Source: Aeromonas australiensis (GTDB taxonomy: Bacteria > Pseudomonadota > Gammaproteobacteria > Enterobacterales > Aeromonadaceae). From it: DNA of 64,000 nucleotides. Made by a program: the position numbers and the translations under genes. Of this stretch, positions 25,477-35,464 are shown piece by piece (position 1 is the stretch's first letter; each line of letters starts with the position of its first letter). The stretch covers positions 1 to 64,000 of the forward strand of contig NZ_CDDH01000015.1 of NCBI RefSeq assembly GCF_000819725.1, in the 5' to 3' direction. The notes under the pieces are model-generated. The model made no database searches. It saw only the letters and a list, made by a program, of their open reading frames with translations, and had not been told where the DNA came from.

Positions 25477-27123
25477 ATGCAGACACCTGAACAAGAGCCA
25501 GCAAAAAAGAGCCCAGCCAAGCCCCAACGCATTCTCATGGTCAATGAGCAGCGCTCGTTTCAGGTGATGATGAAGGCAATGCTGATCAATCTGGGGATCA
25601 GCAATATCACCTACTCCAATACCGCCGAGGATGCGCGGCGCCGCTGCCAGAAAGAGAGTTTCGACATCTACCTCATCGATTACGATCTGGGGGTTGGCGA
25701 AAATGGCCGCCAACTGCTGGAGAGCCTGCGCGACCAGAACCTGATCCCGCCCCAGAGTGTGGTGATCATGGTGAGTGGTGACAGCTCCCGCGCCATGGTA
25801 CTGAGCGCGCTGGAAGCCGAACCCGATGAATACCTGATGAAGCCCTTCTCTCAAGAGCAGTTCTCGTTTCGCCTCAAACGTGCCCTCGCTCGGCGCAACG
25901 CGCTGGCCAGCGTCTTTACCGCGCTGGCCGATGACAATCCGGCGGCCCTCATTACCGCCTGCGCCGAGCGGGCCGATGCGGTGCCCCGTTTTGCCAACTA
26001 CTGCCGCTGCCTGCAGGCCGATACCCACCTCAAGCTGGGTCAGGCGCAGGAGGCGCGCTCCCTGATGCGCCAGCTGCTGGCCGGGCAGGAGAACAGCTGG
26101 GCCCGCCTGACGCTCGGTAAGGCGTGCAACACCCTGGGGCTCCATGAAGAGGCGGTCAGCCATCTGCAGGCGACCCTCAAAAATACCCCCCTGATGGTGG
26201 AGGCTCACCTCTGGCTGGCAGAGTCCCTGCTGGCCCTTGGTAATGATGGGCAGGCGCAGCAGGAGCTCCGACGGGCGGTGGATATCTCCCCCCAGTCGAT
26301 GCAACTCTCCCGCCGACTGGCGGAGGTATGCCTGCAGCGCCACGACTACGCCCAGGCCAAGGATGTGCTGCTCGCCTTGATCGACCTGTCGCGCAACTCC
26401 ATCCATCGCACTCCCCACTATCTGGGGGCCTATATCCAGACCCTGACCCTCTACGCTCTCAACAGTAACGACAGCTACCACATCGCTAACCTGCAAAAGC
26501 AGGTCAATTCGGCCCTGTCGCGTATCCGCGATTCGCTGATGATATCGGAGTTCAACTACCCGGTGTTCGAGCAGATCTGTCAGGCCCGGGTGCAAATTGC
26601 ACTGGGTGAGCTGCTCAAGGGCAAGAAGATGCTCTATCGCGCCAACCAGAACTGGCTCGATGAACCGGCCACCATGCCCCCCGCCCTGCTCGGAGAGACC
26701 ATCCTGGCGCTCTACCAGCTCGGTGAATTCGAATATGCAGAAAGCCTGCAGGGGCTGCTGGCTGAGGACGAAGACAGGCTGCTCACCACCTGCATTCAAG
26801 CCACCCGGGATGATAAGACGGTGCTGGAACGGCGCCAGCGCTACCAACAGCTCAACGACCTGGGGATCAAAGCCTATCAGAGCGGCGAGCTGGAGCAGGC
26901 CCTCGGTCATTTTCGCGAAGCCCTGCGTCGCGCCCCTGCCAATACCGGTGCGGCCCTCAACAAGATCCAGGTATTGCTGCAACTGATGCAGAAAAACCGC
27001 AAGAGTCCGGAGTTTGGCGCCGAGTGCAAGGAGACCATGGAGGTGCTCGACGGCATCCCCCTCAATCCCACTCAGCAGGAGCGGTTTCGCAAGCTGCGTC
27101 AGGAGTTCAACCAGTTAAGCTAA
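25477..27123 (+). CDS. Response regulator receiver with TPR output domain
   Basis: The 548-aa protein has a REC domain (about 18-140) and then a long helical TPR region (about 165-530), including LGQAQEARSLMRQLLAGQENSWARLTLGKA and LGIKAYQSGELEQALGHFREAL. The phosphoacceptor is probably Asp68 in YLIDYDLG, and the Lys in YLMKPF is present. The usual acidic pair at the end of the first strand is Asn-Glu (ILMVNEQ), so phosphorylation may be altered. No histidine kinase is adjacent. ATG 25477 is chosen as the first Met before the conserved part. Confidence 0.85.
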   Translation: MQTPEQEPAKKSPAKPQRILMVNEQRSFQVMMKAMLINLGISNITYSNTAEDARRRCQKESFDIYLIDYDLGVGENGRQLLESLRDQNLIPPQSVVIMVSGDSSRAMVLSALEAEPDEYLMKPFSQEQFSFRLKRALARRNALASVFTALADDNPAALITACAERADAVPRFANYCRCLQADTHLKLGQAQEARSLMRQLLAGQENSWARLTLGKACNTLGLHEEAVSHLQATLKNTPLMVEAHLWLAESLLALGNDGQAQQELRRAVDISPQSMQLSRRLAEVCLQRHDYAQAKDVLLALIDLSRNSIHRTPHYLGAYIQTLTLYALNSNDSYHIANLQKQVNSALSRIRDSLMISEFNYPVFEQICQARVQIALGELLKGKKMLYRANQNWLDEPATMPPALLGETILALYQLGEFEYAESLQGLLAEDEDRLLTTCIQATRDDKTVLERRQRYQQLNDLGIKAYQSGELEQALGHFREALRRAPANTGAALNKIQVLLQLMQKNRKSPEFGAECKETMEVLDGIPLNPTQQERFRKLRQEFNQLS

Positions 27124-27189
27124 CACGCCACCACCTCCCCTTTTCCCCGCCTATGCTCAAACCAGTCCGGCAATGCGAGGGAGAAGAAC

Positions 27190-28152
27190 ATGGCGATGTG
27201 TCGTTATCTGGTGGCTGATGGCCGCCACTGCAGTGAAGAGGCTGGCGAGCACGACCTCTGCCACTGGCATGATCCCCACAGATCCCATCAGGAAGCCCAT
27301 ACCGCCGAGGCGCTCGAACAGTACGTTCGCGCTGGCGGTCTCTGCCACGGCCTGCAGTTGTCACGGGCCAATCTGGCTGGCATCGACCTGGTCAACAAGG
27401 AGTCCGATCAAGGATTTTTGCTGGAGCAGTGCAACCTCTATCGCGCCAACCTGCGCGGTGGTCACCTCTACGGTTTACGTATGAAGGGAGGCAGCCTGAT
27501 GAAGGCCGATCTCAGTGATGCCAACCTCCAGTGCGCTACCCTGGATGACGTCAACCTGCTCGGCATCCGCTGGCACAACACCCGGCTCGACAACATGCAG
27601 ACCGGCAAACGGGTGATGCAGGATCGCAAGGGGCGCCGCGAACGGGATCTCAAACAGGCGCGCATCTGGTTCAAGGAGGCGGAAGAGACCTACCGGGATC
27701 TGCGCAAAGCCTCCGAGGCACAGGGGATCTTCACCATGTCTGGCAACTATATCCAGCAAGAGCTCACCATGCGCCGCTTGCAACTGCCGCTCTGGTCGAG
27801 CCAGCGCTTCACCTCATGGGTAGTCGATCTCTTCTGCGGCTATGGCGAGGCTCCGATACGGGTGGTACTTTTTTCCCTGCTGCTCATCTTCATCTGCAGC
27901 ATTTTTTACTTCTTTTGTGGCCTTAACTTCGCGGGCAACCACCTTATCTACCAGCCTGATGCCCCCTTTGAGCAGAACGCTATCTTCCTGCTCGAGTGCC
28001 TCTACTACAGCGTGGTGACCTTCACCACCCTGGGTTATGGGGACTTCACCCCGGTCGGCCTATCCAGGATCATCGCGGCCTTCGAAGCCTTCACCGGCAG
28101 CTTTACGCTGGCACTGTTTGTGGTGGTGTTTGTCAAGAAGATGACCCGCTGA
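27190..28152 (+). CDS. Pentapeptide-repeat potassium channel with N-terminal Cys/His motif
   Basis: The 320-aa protein has three parts. The N-terminus holds Cys4, Cys14, Cys24 and His27, spaced like a zinc knuckle. Residues about 55-140 contain degenerate pentapeptide repeats ([38 protein letters not shown]). The C-terminus (about 215-320) is a two-transmembrane pore domain with the selectivity filter [10 protein letters not shown]. It should be a tetrameric K+ channel whose cytoplasmic repeats gate or tether it. GAGGGAGAA precedes ATG 27190. It follows the REC-TPR gene by 66 bases and could share its transcript. Confidence 0.87.
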   Translation: MAMCRYLVADGRHCSEEAGEHDLCHWHDPHRSHQEAHTAEALEQYVRAGGLCHGLQLSRANLAGIDLVNKESDQGFLLEQCNLYRANLRGGHLYGLRMKGGSLMKADLSDANLQCATLDDVNLLGIRWHNTRLDNMQTGKRVMQDRKGRRERDLKQARIWFKEAEETYRDLRKASEAQGIFTMSGNYIQQELTMRRLQLPLWSSQRFTSWVVDLFCGYGEAPIRVVLFSLLLIFICSIFYFFCGLNFAGNHLIYQPDAPFEQNAIFLLECLYYSVVTFTTLGYGDFTPVGLSRIIAAFEAFTGSFTLALFVVVFVKKMTR

Positions 28153-28381
28153 CAACCTGACCACGATCTGGCTGCGAGGCCGTGATCAAGGCGCATGTGC
28201 TGCTCGCTTGTTTGTAACCAAGAGTGCTCACGTATATCTATACGCTCGGCGGCGTTTCACCTTGCTGACAGCTCGTCAACAGGTTACCGAGCAGCTGCGC
28301 CAGTCACAGCCCCCGAACTTGCATCCACCGCCGATTCCTAGTCCAATAGCAGCCTATAAAAATGACATGAGCATCCCGGAC

Positions 28382-29188
28382 ATGAAGATCATCTCTTTCA
28401 ATATCAACGGCCTGCGCGCCCGTCTGCACCAACTGCAAGCCATCATCGACAAGCACCAGCCCGATGTGATCGGCCTGCAGGAGATCAAGGTGCACGATGA
28501 AGCCTTCCCGCTGGCCGATGTGGAGGCCATGGGCTATCACGTGGCGTTCCACGGCCAGAAGGCCCACTACGGGGTCGCCATCATGAGCAAGCAGAAGCCG
28601 GTCAAGGTGGAGAAAGGCTTCCCTACCGATGACGAAGAGGCCCAGCGCCGGATGATCATGGCCACCTTCGAACGTGAAGACGGCTCCCTCATCAAGGTGA
28701 TGAACGGCTACTTCCCGCAGGGTGAAAGTCAGGATCACGAGACCAAGTTTCCGGCCAAGCAGAAGTTCTACGAGGATCTGCTGCACTACCTCGAGAGCCA
28801 CCACACCCCGGCCGACCAGCTGGTGCTGATCGGGGATATGAATATCTCTCCCACCGATCTCGACATCGGTATCGGCGAGGCAAACCGCAAGCGCTGGCTG
28901 CGGGACGGCAAATGCTCCTTCCTGCCCATCGAGCGCGAATGGATGGAACGGCTGAAAGGATTTGGTCTGACCGACACCTTCCGCGCCGCCAACCCCACCG
29001 AGTGCGAACGTTTTTCCTGGTTTGACTACCGCTCCAAGGGCTTTGACGAGAACCGCGGCCTGCGCATCGACCTTATCATGGCCTCCGACGCCCTCAAGGA
29101 CACCGTGACCGAGACCGGTATCGACTATGAGCTGCGCGGCATCGAGAAACCCTCAGATCACGCTCCCATCTGGGCCTGCTTTGCTTAA
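28382..29188 (+). CDS. xthA: Exonuclease III
   Basis: The enzyme is an AP endonuclease / 3'-5' exonuclease of base excision repair. From ATG 28382 it is 268 aa, the same as E. coli XthA. The signature regions are intact: [20 protein letters not shown] (metal-binding Glu), [13 protein letters not shown] and the C-terminal SDHAPIW with the catalytic His. The longer frame from 28208 adds non-conserved sequence and is rejected. Confidence 0.95.
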   Translation: MKIISFNINGLRARLHQLQAIIDKHQPDVIGLQEIKVHDEAFPLADVEAMGYHVAFHGQKAHYGVAIMSKQKPVKVEKGFPTDDEEAQRRMIMATFEREDGSLIKVMNGYFPQGESQDHETKFPAKQKFYEDLLHYLESHHTPADQLVLIGDMNISPTDLDIGIGEANRKRWLRDGKCSFLPIEREWMERLKGFGLTDTFRAANPTECERFSWFDYRSKGFDENRGLRIDLIMASDALKDTVTETGIDYELRGIEKPSDHAPIWACFA

Positions 29189-29287
29189 TGGAAAGCACGG
29201 TTAACCTATGAGCCGGAGCGAGCTCGCCAATCGGTGAAACGGTTCGTGGTTGCCAGCCTTAGAAGGAGCTAAACAGCCTATCCAGCC

Positions 29288-29315
29288 AAGGTGCCTCAGG
29301 GCACCTTTCTCTTTA
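29288..29315 (+). terminator. Terminator of xthA
   Basis: AAGGTGCC / GGCACCTT stem with a four-base loop and a T/C-rich tail. Confidence 0.75.
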
Positions 29316-29437
29316 CTCAGCATGATGCGTTTTCCTGCATACCCAACATATACACACGCGCGCCACTCTGTATCAGCTCCCTGCGGTTGCCGATCTCCTC
29401 TCGCCGTGAGGAGCAAGTTGTGAAGATGCTTGCTTTT

Positions 29438-29451
29438 TGACCAAACGGTCA
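29438..29451. promoter_or_regulatory. Candidate operator of the RND efflux operon
   Basis: TGACC-AAAC-GGTCA is a perfect 5-bp dyad about 160 bases before the adaptor start. Efflux operons are often repressed by TetR-type proteins, but no regulator gene is adjacent here. Confidence 0.3.
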
Positions 29452-29610
29452 CCTCAATTGATCACTCAAGCAGGTTAGGTTCAGATTGCCGTCCTATCAT
29501 CTCCCGCTCAGATCTTAAAAACAGTTGTGTTTTTTATAATGAAGTTAATGATGCATATGGATAAGTGTGCTGAACGCAGCAACCGATATGGATCCAACAG
29601 GAGTGTGATG

Positions 29611-30810
29611 ATGAAGGCGTCAAATGCCGGAAGATATGCTTACAAACGCAGCTTGCTCACTTTGGCACTGCTCGGTGGACTGACCGCCTGCGGAGGAGAA
29701 ACGACCCAGACGGCACAGAATATGCCCGCTGTACCTGTGGTTGTTGCGACCGCCACTCCGACCGATGTTCCCCTGACCAGCGAGATGGTGGGAGAGACCG
29801 CCGGTTTTCGCGAGATTGAAGTGCGCTCTCGGGTCAGCGGTATCTTGCTCAAGCGCACCTATGTCGAAGGTCAACCGGTCACTGCCGGGCAAGAGCTGTT
29901 CATGATAGATCCTGAGCCCTACAAGGTGGCACTTGAGCAGACCAAAGGGACCCTGGCTCAGGAGCAGGCACGGCTCAACAAGGCGCGGGCGGACCGCGAT
30001 CGCATCATCCCCCTGTTCAAGCGCCAGGTGGTCAGTCGCAAGGATTATGACGACACCATCGCCAACTACGAGGCCGCCGTTGCCAGCCTGCAAGCGGTGC
30101 AAGCCAAGGTGAAAGAGGCTGAGCTCAATCTGAGCTACACCCAGGTCACCGCCCCCATCGACGGTATGGCGAGCAAGAGTTCCCAATCCGAGGGGAGCCT
30201 GATCTCCACCAGCGGTGACAGCAGCCTGCTCACTACCATCACCCAATTTGATCCGCTCTACGTCAACTTCTCCTACTCGGAGCAGGATCGCCTCAACTTC
30301 GAAAACTCGGTGAAAAAAGGGGTTATCGAAGCCAAGGATGCGAACAACTGGCGTACCTATATCCAGCTGGCCGATGGCTCTGTCTATCCCGAAGCGGGCA
30401 AGCTCAACTTCTCCGATAACCGGGTTGATCCGCAGACCGGCACCATCCGTGCCCGCGCCATTTTCGACAACAAGGACGGCGTGCTGCTGCCCGGCCAGTT
30501 CGTGCGCATGACCATTGATCTGGGGACCCGCAAGAATGCCATCGTGGTGCCACCACGGGCTATCGTTCAGTCCCAGGCTGACCGCATGGTGATGGTGGTA
30601 GATGCCGAGAACAAGGTCACTCCCCGCCCGGTCAAGCTGGGCCCGGTGGTTAAAGATGGCGTGCTTATCGAAAGCGGCCTCGCCGCTGGTGATCGTTTTA
30701 TCGTCGAAGGCTTGATGAAAGCCCGCCCGGGTGCTGTGGTCAAACCGGTCAGTGCCGACGAGATGAAGGCGATCAGTGCCAGCATGGCTGGCCAGAGCCC
30801 GGCCAAGTAA
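29611..30810 (+). CDS. RND efflux periplasmic adaptor lipoprotein (AcrA/MexE type)
   Basis: The protein is 399 aa. The lipobox LTAC (Cys27) marks a lipoprotein anchored to the inner membrane. The barrel-sandwich and coiled-coil hairpin (GTLAQEQARLNKARADRDR, SYTQVTAPIDG) and the beta-barrel parts follow in normal order. AGGAG lies 7 bases before ATG 29611; the ATG at 29608 and an upstream extension to 29527 are less likely. It forms a tripartite pump with the next gene. Confidence 0.9.
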   Translation: MKASNAGRYAYKRSLLTLALLGGLTACGGETTQTAQNMPAVPVVVATATPTDVPLTSEMVGETAGFREIEVRSRVSGILLKRTYVEGQPVTAGQELFMIDPEPYKVALEQTKGTLAQEQARLNKARADRDRIIPLFKRQVVSRKDYDDTIANYEAAVASLQAVQAKVKEAELNLSYTQVTAPIDGMASKSSQSEGSLISTSGDSSLLTTITQFDPLYVNFSYSEQDRLNFENSVKKGVIEAKDANNWRTYIQLADGSVYPEAGKLNFSDNRVDPQTGTIRARAIFDNKDGVLLPGQFVRMTIDLGTRKNAIVVPPRAIVQSQADRMVMVVDAENKVTPRPVKLGPVVKDGVLIESGLAAGDRFIVEGLMKARPGAVVKPVSADEMKAISASMAGQSPAK

Positions 30811-30819
30811 GGAGTTCGT

Positions 30820-33800
30820 ATGTTTTCCAAGTTCTTTATCGAACGCCCCATCTTCGCCAGTGTGATCTCGATCATCATTGTGCTGGGTGGCTTGGCTGCG
30901 ATGCGCTCGTTGCCCATCGAGCAATATCCCCAAATCACCCCGCCTGTGGTGTCGGTGACTGCGTTCTACCCGGGGGCCACCCCGGAGGTGATCTCCCAGA
31001 CAGTTGCCGCACCGCTGGAACAGCAAATCAATGGTGTTGAGCATATGCTCTATATGCAGTCGGGGTCGGCATCCAATGGTCAGATGAACCTCAACGTCTA
31101 TTTCGATATCGGCACCGATCCCGATCAGGCGACCATCAACGTCAACAACCGGGTCTCGGCCGCCATGGCCCAGCTACCGGAAGAGGTGAAAAAGCAGGGG
31201 GTGACGGTCAAGAAAAAATCGACCTCCATCCTGCAAGTGATCACCCTCCAGTCGCCAAACGGTTCGTTTGATACCACCTATCTCTCGAACTACGCCCTGC
31301 TCAACATCATTGATGAGCTCAAGCGTATCCCCGGGATCGGTGACACCACGCTGTTTGGCGGTACCGACTACGCCATGCGTATCTGGTTGCGCCCCGACCG
31401 GCTGGCCCAGTTGCAACTCACCCCGAGCGATGTGATCGGTGCCATTCGTGAGCAAAACACCCAGTTTGCCGCAGGCAAGATCGGTGCTCAGCCCACCTCT
31501 ACCCCCATCGACTTCACCTACACGGTGCAGACCAAGGGGCGCCTTGAGGATGTGAAAGAGTTCCAGAACATCATCGTCCGCTCCATGCCTGACGGCTCCA
31601 AAATCCGGGTCAAAGATGTGGCTCGGGTCGAGCTGGGGGGCAAGGATTACGATCTGGTCGCCCGCGCCAACGGCAAACCGGCCATCGGTATCGCCACCTA
31701 TCTGCAGCCAGGCGCCAACGCGGTCGCGGTCGCCGATGCGGTGCAAACCACCATGGAGCGACTCAAGGAGCGCTTCCCGCAGGATGTCGAGTTCCAGATC
31801 CCCTACGACACCACAGAGTTCGTCAAAATCTCCATCGAACAGGTGGTTCACACCCTGTTTGAGGCCGTTGTTCTGGTGTTCGTGGTGGTCTATCTGTTCT
31901 TGCAGAACTTCCGTGCCACCCTGATCCCCTGTATTGCAGTACCGGTATCGCTGATCGGTACCTTTGCCGGCATGCTGGTGCTTGGCTTCTCCATCAACCT
32001 GCTCACTCTGTTCGGTATGGTGCTCGCCATCGGTATCGTGGTGGATGACGCCATCGTGGTGCTGGAGAACGTCGAGCGGATCATGCAGGAGAAGAAGTGC
32101 TCTGCCAAAGAGGCGGCCATCCTCGCCATGCAGGAGGTCTCCGGTCCGGTGATCGCCATCGTGCTGGTGCTCTGCGCCGTATTCCTGCCGGTCGCCTTTA
32201 TGGGCGGCATGACAGGTGTGATGTACAAGCAGTTCGCCATTACCGTGGCGGTCTCGGTCGCTATCTCCGGTCTGGTGGCTCTCACCCTCTCCCCCGCCTT
32301 GTGTGCACTTCTGTTGAAAGAGGGTCATCACAAGCCCGCCCGGTTCTTTGTCTGGTTCAATGAAAAATTTGACCAGCTGACCCGTGGTTATGTGCGCGGG
32401 GTCGCCTTCCTCAACCGTCGGGTCGGGGTGGCGTTTGGCTTTATTGCCATCATGCTGATCGCCATCTATGGTCTGTTCCTCAAGGTGCCGGGAGAGCTGG
32501 TACCGAACGAAGATCAGGGTTACCTCATCTCGGCGGTGATGTTGCCAGATGCCGCCTCCATGAGTCGGACCCAGGCGGTCGCGGATCAATTTGACAAGAT
32601 GGCCATGGCCAACCCCAACGTGAAGGATGTGATCACCTTCTCCGGGTTTGACATTCTCTCAAGCGCGGTGGTCAGCAACAGCGGACTGAGCTTTATTACC
32701 CTTAAGGACTGGAGCGAGCGCCAGGGAGCGGGTCAGAACTCCTTCGATCTGGCCAAGACCCTGCAAGGCATGAGCCTGATGGGAGTGGCAGATGGCTTTG
32801 TTGCCTCCTTCAATCCGCCCCCCATCCAGGGGATGTCCACCACCGGTGGTCTTGAGGGCTATCTGCAAAACCGGGGCGCGGGCAATGCCCAGGCGTTTTC
32901 GGCAGAAGTAGAGCAGTTCCTTGCCGCCGCCAAACAGCGCCCCGAGTTCGCCAGTGTCACCTCGACCTATCGTGCCAATGTGCCACAGGTCTACCTCGAC
33001 CTGGACCGCGAAAAAACCAAAGCGCTGGGACTGCCGATCAATGCGGTGTTCGACACCATGCAGGCCACCTTCGGTCAGGTTTACGTCAACGACTTCAACC
33101 AGTTTGGCCGTACCTATCGGGTGCAACTGCAGTCCGAAGCGGACTACCGCGCCAAGAAGAGCGACATTCGCAACGTCTATGTCCGCTCCAATACTGGCGA
33201 GATGATCCCGCTTAGCAGCCTGGTCACGGTGCGTGATGCCACCGGCCCTGAACTGGTCGAACGCTTCAACATCTTCCAGGCCGCCAAAATCATGGCGCAG
33301 CCCGCCCCCGGCTACAGCTCTGGCCAAGCCATTGCAGCCCTTGAAGAGGTCGCCAGCCGCACCCTTGGCAACGATGCCAAGCTGGAGTGGACCGGCTCTG
33401 CCTATCAGGAGAAAGCCGCGGCAGGCAGTGCTGGTCTGGCGTTCGGCTTTGGTATCGTGATGATCTTCCTCATCCTGGCAGCCCAGTATGAACGCTGGAG
33501 CCTGCCGTTTGCGGTGATCACCGCCGTGCCGTTCGCTCTGTTCGGCGCCCTGCTCGCTACCTGGCTGGTGGGTCTGACCAACAACGTCTACTTCCAGATT
33601 GGTCTGGTGACGCTGGTCGGGCTGGCGGCCAAGAACGCCATCCTGATCGTGGAGTTCGCGGTGATGAAGCACGAAGAGGGGATGAGCCTGCTCGAGTCGG
33701 CACTGGAGGCGGCTCGCCTGCGTTTTCGTCCCATCGTTATGACCTCGCTCGCCTTTATCCTCGGCTGTGTCCCGCTGGTCACCTCCGGCGGTGCCGGGGC

Positions 33801-33924
33801 CGCCAGCCGCCACGCCCTTGGCTGGCCGGTGATTGGCGGCATGCTGGCGGCCACCTTTATCGCCATCTTCTTTATCCCGCTCTTCTTCCGACTCATCATG
33901 CGCAGTTCGGAAAAACAGAGCTGA
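30820..33924 (+). CDS. RND multidrug efflux permease (AcrB/HAE1 type)
   Basis: The 1034-aa inner-membrane H+/drug antiporter has the FIERPIFA start, 12 membrane segments, two large periplasmic loops, the proton-relay Asp pair in GIVVDDAIVVLENVER and the conserved Lys in KNAILIVEFAV. It starts 9 bases after the adaptor gene. No outer-membrane channel gene follows; the operon ends at a terminator, so a TolC encoded elsewhere must complete the pump. It therefore differs from three-gene AheABC-like loci. Confidence 0.92.
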   Translation: MFSKFFIERPIFASVISIIIVLGGLAAMRSLPIEQYPQITPPVVSVTAFYPGATPEVISQTVAAPLEQQINGVEHMLYMQSGSASNGQMNLNVYFDIGTDPDQATINVNNRVSAAMAQLPEEVKKQGVTVKKKSTSILQVITLQSPNGSFDTTYLSNYALLNIIDELKRIPGIGDTTLFGGTDYAMRIWLRPDRLAQLQLTPSDVIGAIREQNTQFAAGKIGAQPTSTPIDFTYTVQTKGRLEDVKEFQNIIVRSMPDGSKIRVKDVARVELGGKDYDLVARANGKPAIGIATYLQPGANAVAVADAVQTTMERLKERFPQDVEFQIPYDTTEFVKISIEQVVHTLFEAVVLVFVVVYLFLQNFRATLIPCIAVPVSLIGTFAGMLVLGFSINLLTLFGMVLAIGIVVDDAIVVLENVERIMQEKKCSAKEAAILAMQEVSGPVIAIVLVLCAVFLPVAFMGGMTGVMYKQFAITVAVSVAISGLVALTLSPALCALLLKEGHHKPARFFVWFNEKFDQLTRGYVRGVAFLNRRVGVAFGFIAIMLIAIYGLFLKVPGELVPNEDQGYLISAVMLPDAASMSRTQAVADQFDKMAMANPNVKDVITFSGFDILSSAVVSNSGLSFITLKDWSERQGAGQNSFDLAKTLQGMSLMGVADGFVASFNPPPIQGMSTTGGLEGYLQNRGAGNAQAFSAEVEQFLAAAKQRPEFASVTSTYRANVPQVYLDLDREKTKALGLPINAVFDTMQATFGQVYVNDFNQFGRTYRVQLQSEADYRAKKSDIRNVYVRSNTGEMIPLSSLVTVRDATGPELVERFNIFQAAKIMAQPAPGYSSGQAIAALEEVASRTLGNDAKLEWTGSAYQEKAAAGSAGLAFGFGIVMIFLILAAQYERWSLPFAVITAVPFALFGALLATWLVGLTNNVYFQIGLVTLVGLAAKNAILIVEFAVMKHEEGMSLLESALEAARLRFRPIVMTSLAFILGCVPLVTSGGAGAASRHALGWPVIGGMLAATFIAIFFIPLFFRLIMRSSEKQS

Positions 33925-33944
33925 CCGGATAGTTCAGTCTGACC

Positions 33945-33974
33945 AAGCCCCTCCCGCTGGAGGGGCTTTCTTAT
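33945..33974 (+). terminator. Terminator of the RND operon
   Basis: AAGCCCCTCC / GGAGGGGCTT, a 10-bp stem with a CGCT loop and a T-rich tail. Confidence 0.85.
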
Positions 33975-34201
33975 TACATCTTTGACAGGACAAATAGATA
34001 GGCCTTCATCGCCTTGCGACACTCGGTAGCCGCCCTGATGATGCACATAAATGCAAGCTTCCTATGAAACCCTCCGCCAACATCCAAATCACGCCGCTTG
34101 TCCAGACCCGACCCTTTCCCCCCGAAATGGATTTTTTTATTGTCTATCCCTCGGATTTTGCTAGCTTGTTTGTTAGGCATTCAAGAAATGCGAGCTCTCC
34201 G

Positions 34202-35437
34202 ATGGCACTGATCGAAGCCTCCATAGAACAGCTGCGGGTAGGACACTATATCCACCTCCCTACTGGATGGACTAATCATCCATTTATGTTCAATGCGTTC
34301 AAAATCAAGGATCAGCAGCAACTCGACATCATACGACACCTTGATCTGACGCTGATGATGGTCGACCCCGACAAGAGCGACCTGCCCATCGCGCCGCTGC
34401 TGCGCGGTGACGTTCCAGATGCGGGGCCCGACCTCGACGAGCTGGAAGCCCTGATTGATACCGGCCCCCCCCCCTTTGACGAGAAAGCATTCCGTCGCTC
34501 CATGCGTGCAGCAGACAAGGCATTTGGCCAATCCATGAGCGAGCTGCGCGATGCGCTGGGGGCGCTCAACCTCAAGCCAGACGAAGGGCTCGCCAACACC
34601 GCCCAGATAGTCCGCAATGCCGCAGCTCGCCTCAGCCAGCATGAGGGTCCCCTCGGGCTCCACCTGGTGCGCAGCCCCCATACCGATATTCTGCTGCAAC
34701 ACAGCCTGAATGTGGCCTTTATCGCCATGCTGGTGGCCCGTGAACAGGGCAAAAATCCCATCGAACTGGAGGAGACAGGGCTGGCAGGATTGGTCCATGA
34801 CATCGGCGAGTTGAAAGTCCCTAGCCAGATTACCCAGAAGCGGGGTGACCTGAATAAAGCTGAGCAGAATTTTCTCAACATGCATCCCCAGTACGGATTT
34901 GAGATATTGACCCAGCTCAACGCGTTTGAGCCCAAGATCCGCCAAGTGGCCCACCTTCACCACGAACGTCTCGATGGCAGTGGTTATCCACTGGGGATCA
35001 AGGGGGGCGAGATCCCCCCACTTGCCAGACTCATAGGGCTGGTCGACTACTACGATGAGCTGCTGCACCCACGCAGCAGCGCCACCCCAGTTGCGCCGAG
35101 CCAGGCTATCGGTCAGCTCTACAAGTTATCCCAAAAGAAATTCGATCAGGACTTGGTTAAGTTACTGGTCAAGGTACTGGGGGTCTACCCACCGGGAACC
35201 TTGGTGAAGCTCTCTGACGAGAGCATCGCGCTAGTGCTCTCCACTGAACCCACCATGCCCCTCAAGCCGAAGATCCTGCCCTATATCAAGGCCCAACGCC
35301 CGGAAGGGGTTGCCATGATTGATCTACGAGAAGATGAGCGCACCATCACCGCATTCATCAAGCAGGATGAACTGGATGATAGCCAAAAACAGTTCTTCAA
35401 TCTGACTCGCCGCTTCTGTTATTACTTTGCATTCTGA
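34202..35437 (+). CDS. HD-GYP domain c-di-GMP phosphodiesterase with DUF3391
   Basis: The protein is 411 aa. A DUF3391 domain (about 1-110, with LRVGHYIHLPTGW) is followed by an HD-GYP domain (about 145-330). Metal ligands are present: His199-Asp200 in VHDIGE, His253-His254 in the HHERLDGSGYP motif. The usual Lys after HDxG is Glu (HDIGE). Such proteins hydrolyse c-di-GMP to GMP in the cytoplasm; the intact metal and GYP motifs favour activity. ATG 34202 starts the conserved DUF3391; the frame before it is not family-like. Confidence 0.88.
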   Translation: MALIEASIEQLRVGHYIHLPTGWTNHPFMFNAFKIKDQQQLDIIRHLDLTLMMVDPDKSDLPIAPLLRGDVPDAGPDLDELEALIDTGPPPFDEKAFRRSMRAADKAFGQSMSELRDALGALNLKPDEGLANTAQIVRNAAARLSQHEGPLGLHLVRSPHTDILLQHSLNVAFIAMLVAREQGKNPIELEETGLAGLVHDIGELKVPSQITQKRGDLNKAEQNFLNMHPQYGFEILTQLNAFEPKIRQVAHLHHERLDGSGYPLGIKGGEIPPLARLIGLVDYYDELLHPRSSATPVAPSQAIGQLYKLSQKKFDQDLVKLLVKVLGVYPPGTLVKLSDESIALVLSTEPTMPLKPKILPYIKAQRPEGVAMIDLREDERTITAFIKQDELDDSQKQFFNLTRRFCYYFAF

Positions 35438-35464
35438 GTTATCCCCAGAAGCTGGGGATAACTC
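35436..35464 (+). terminator. Hairpin overlapping the HD-GYP stop
   Basis: GAGTTATCCCCAG and its exact complement give a 13-bp stem with a three-base loop. It starts inside the stop codon and has no T tract. Confidence 0.6.

Larger units (their letters stand above)
29189..29607. other. Intergenic region xthA to RND adaptor
   Basis: No supported gene. It contains the xthA terminator at its start and a TetR-type half-palindrome pair near 29438-29451. A minus-strand ORF of 83 codons crosses the terminator and is rejected. Confidence 0.5.

Noticed and set aside
28153-28381. Extended N-terminus or leader peptide before xthA
   Set aside because: The in-frame extension to 28208 is low-complexity and lacks family resemblance; the 268-aa form matches E. 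coli XthA exactly in length.
29201-29452. 83-codon minus-strand ORF
   Set aside because: It runs through the xthA terminator, has no ribosome site and resembles no family.
30820-33813. Long minus-strand ORFs across the RND permease
   Set aside because: Antisense shadows with no protein family resemblance.
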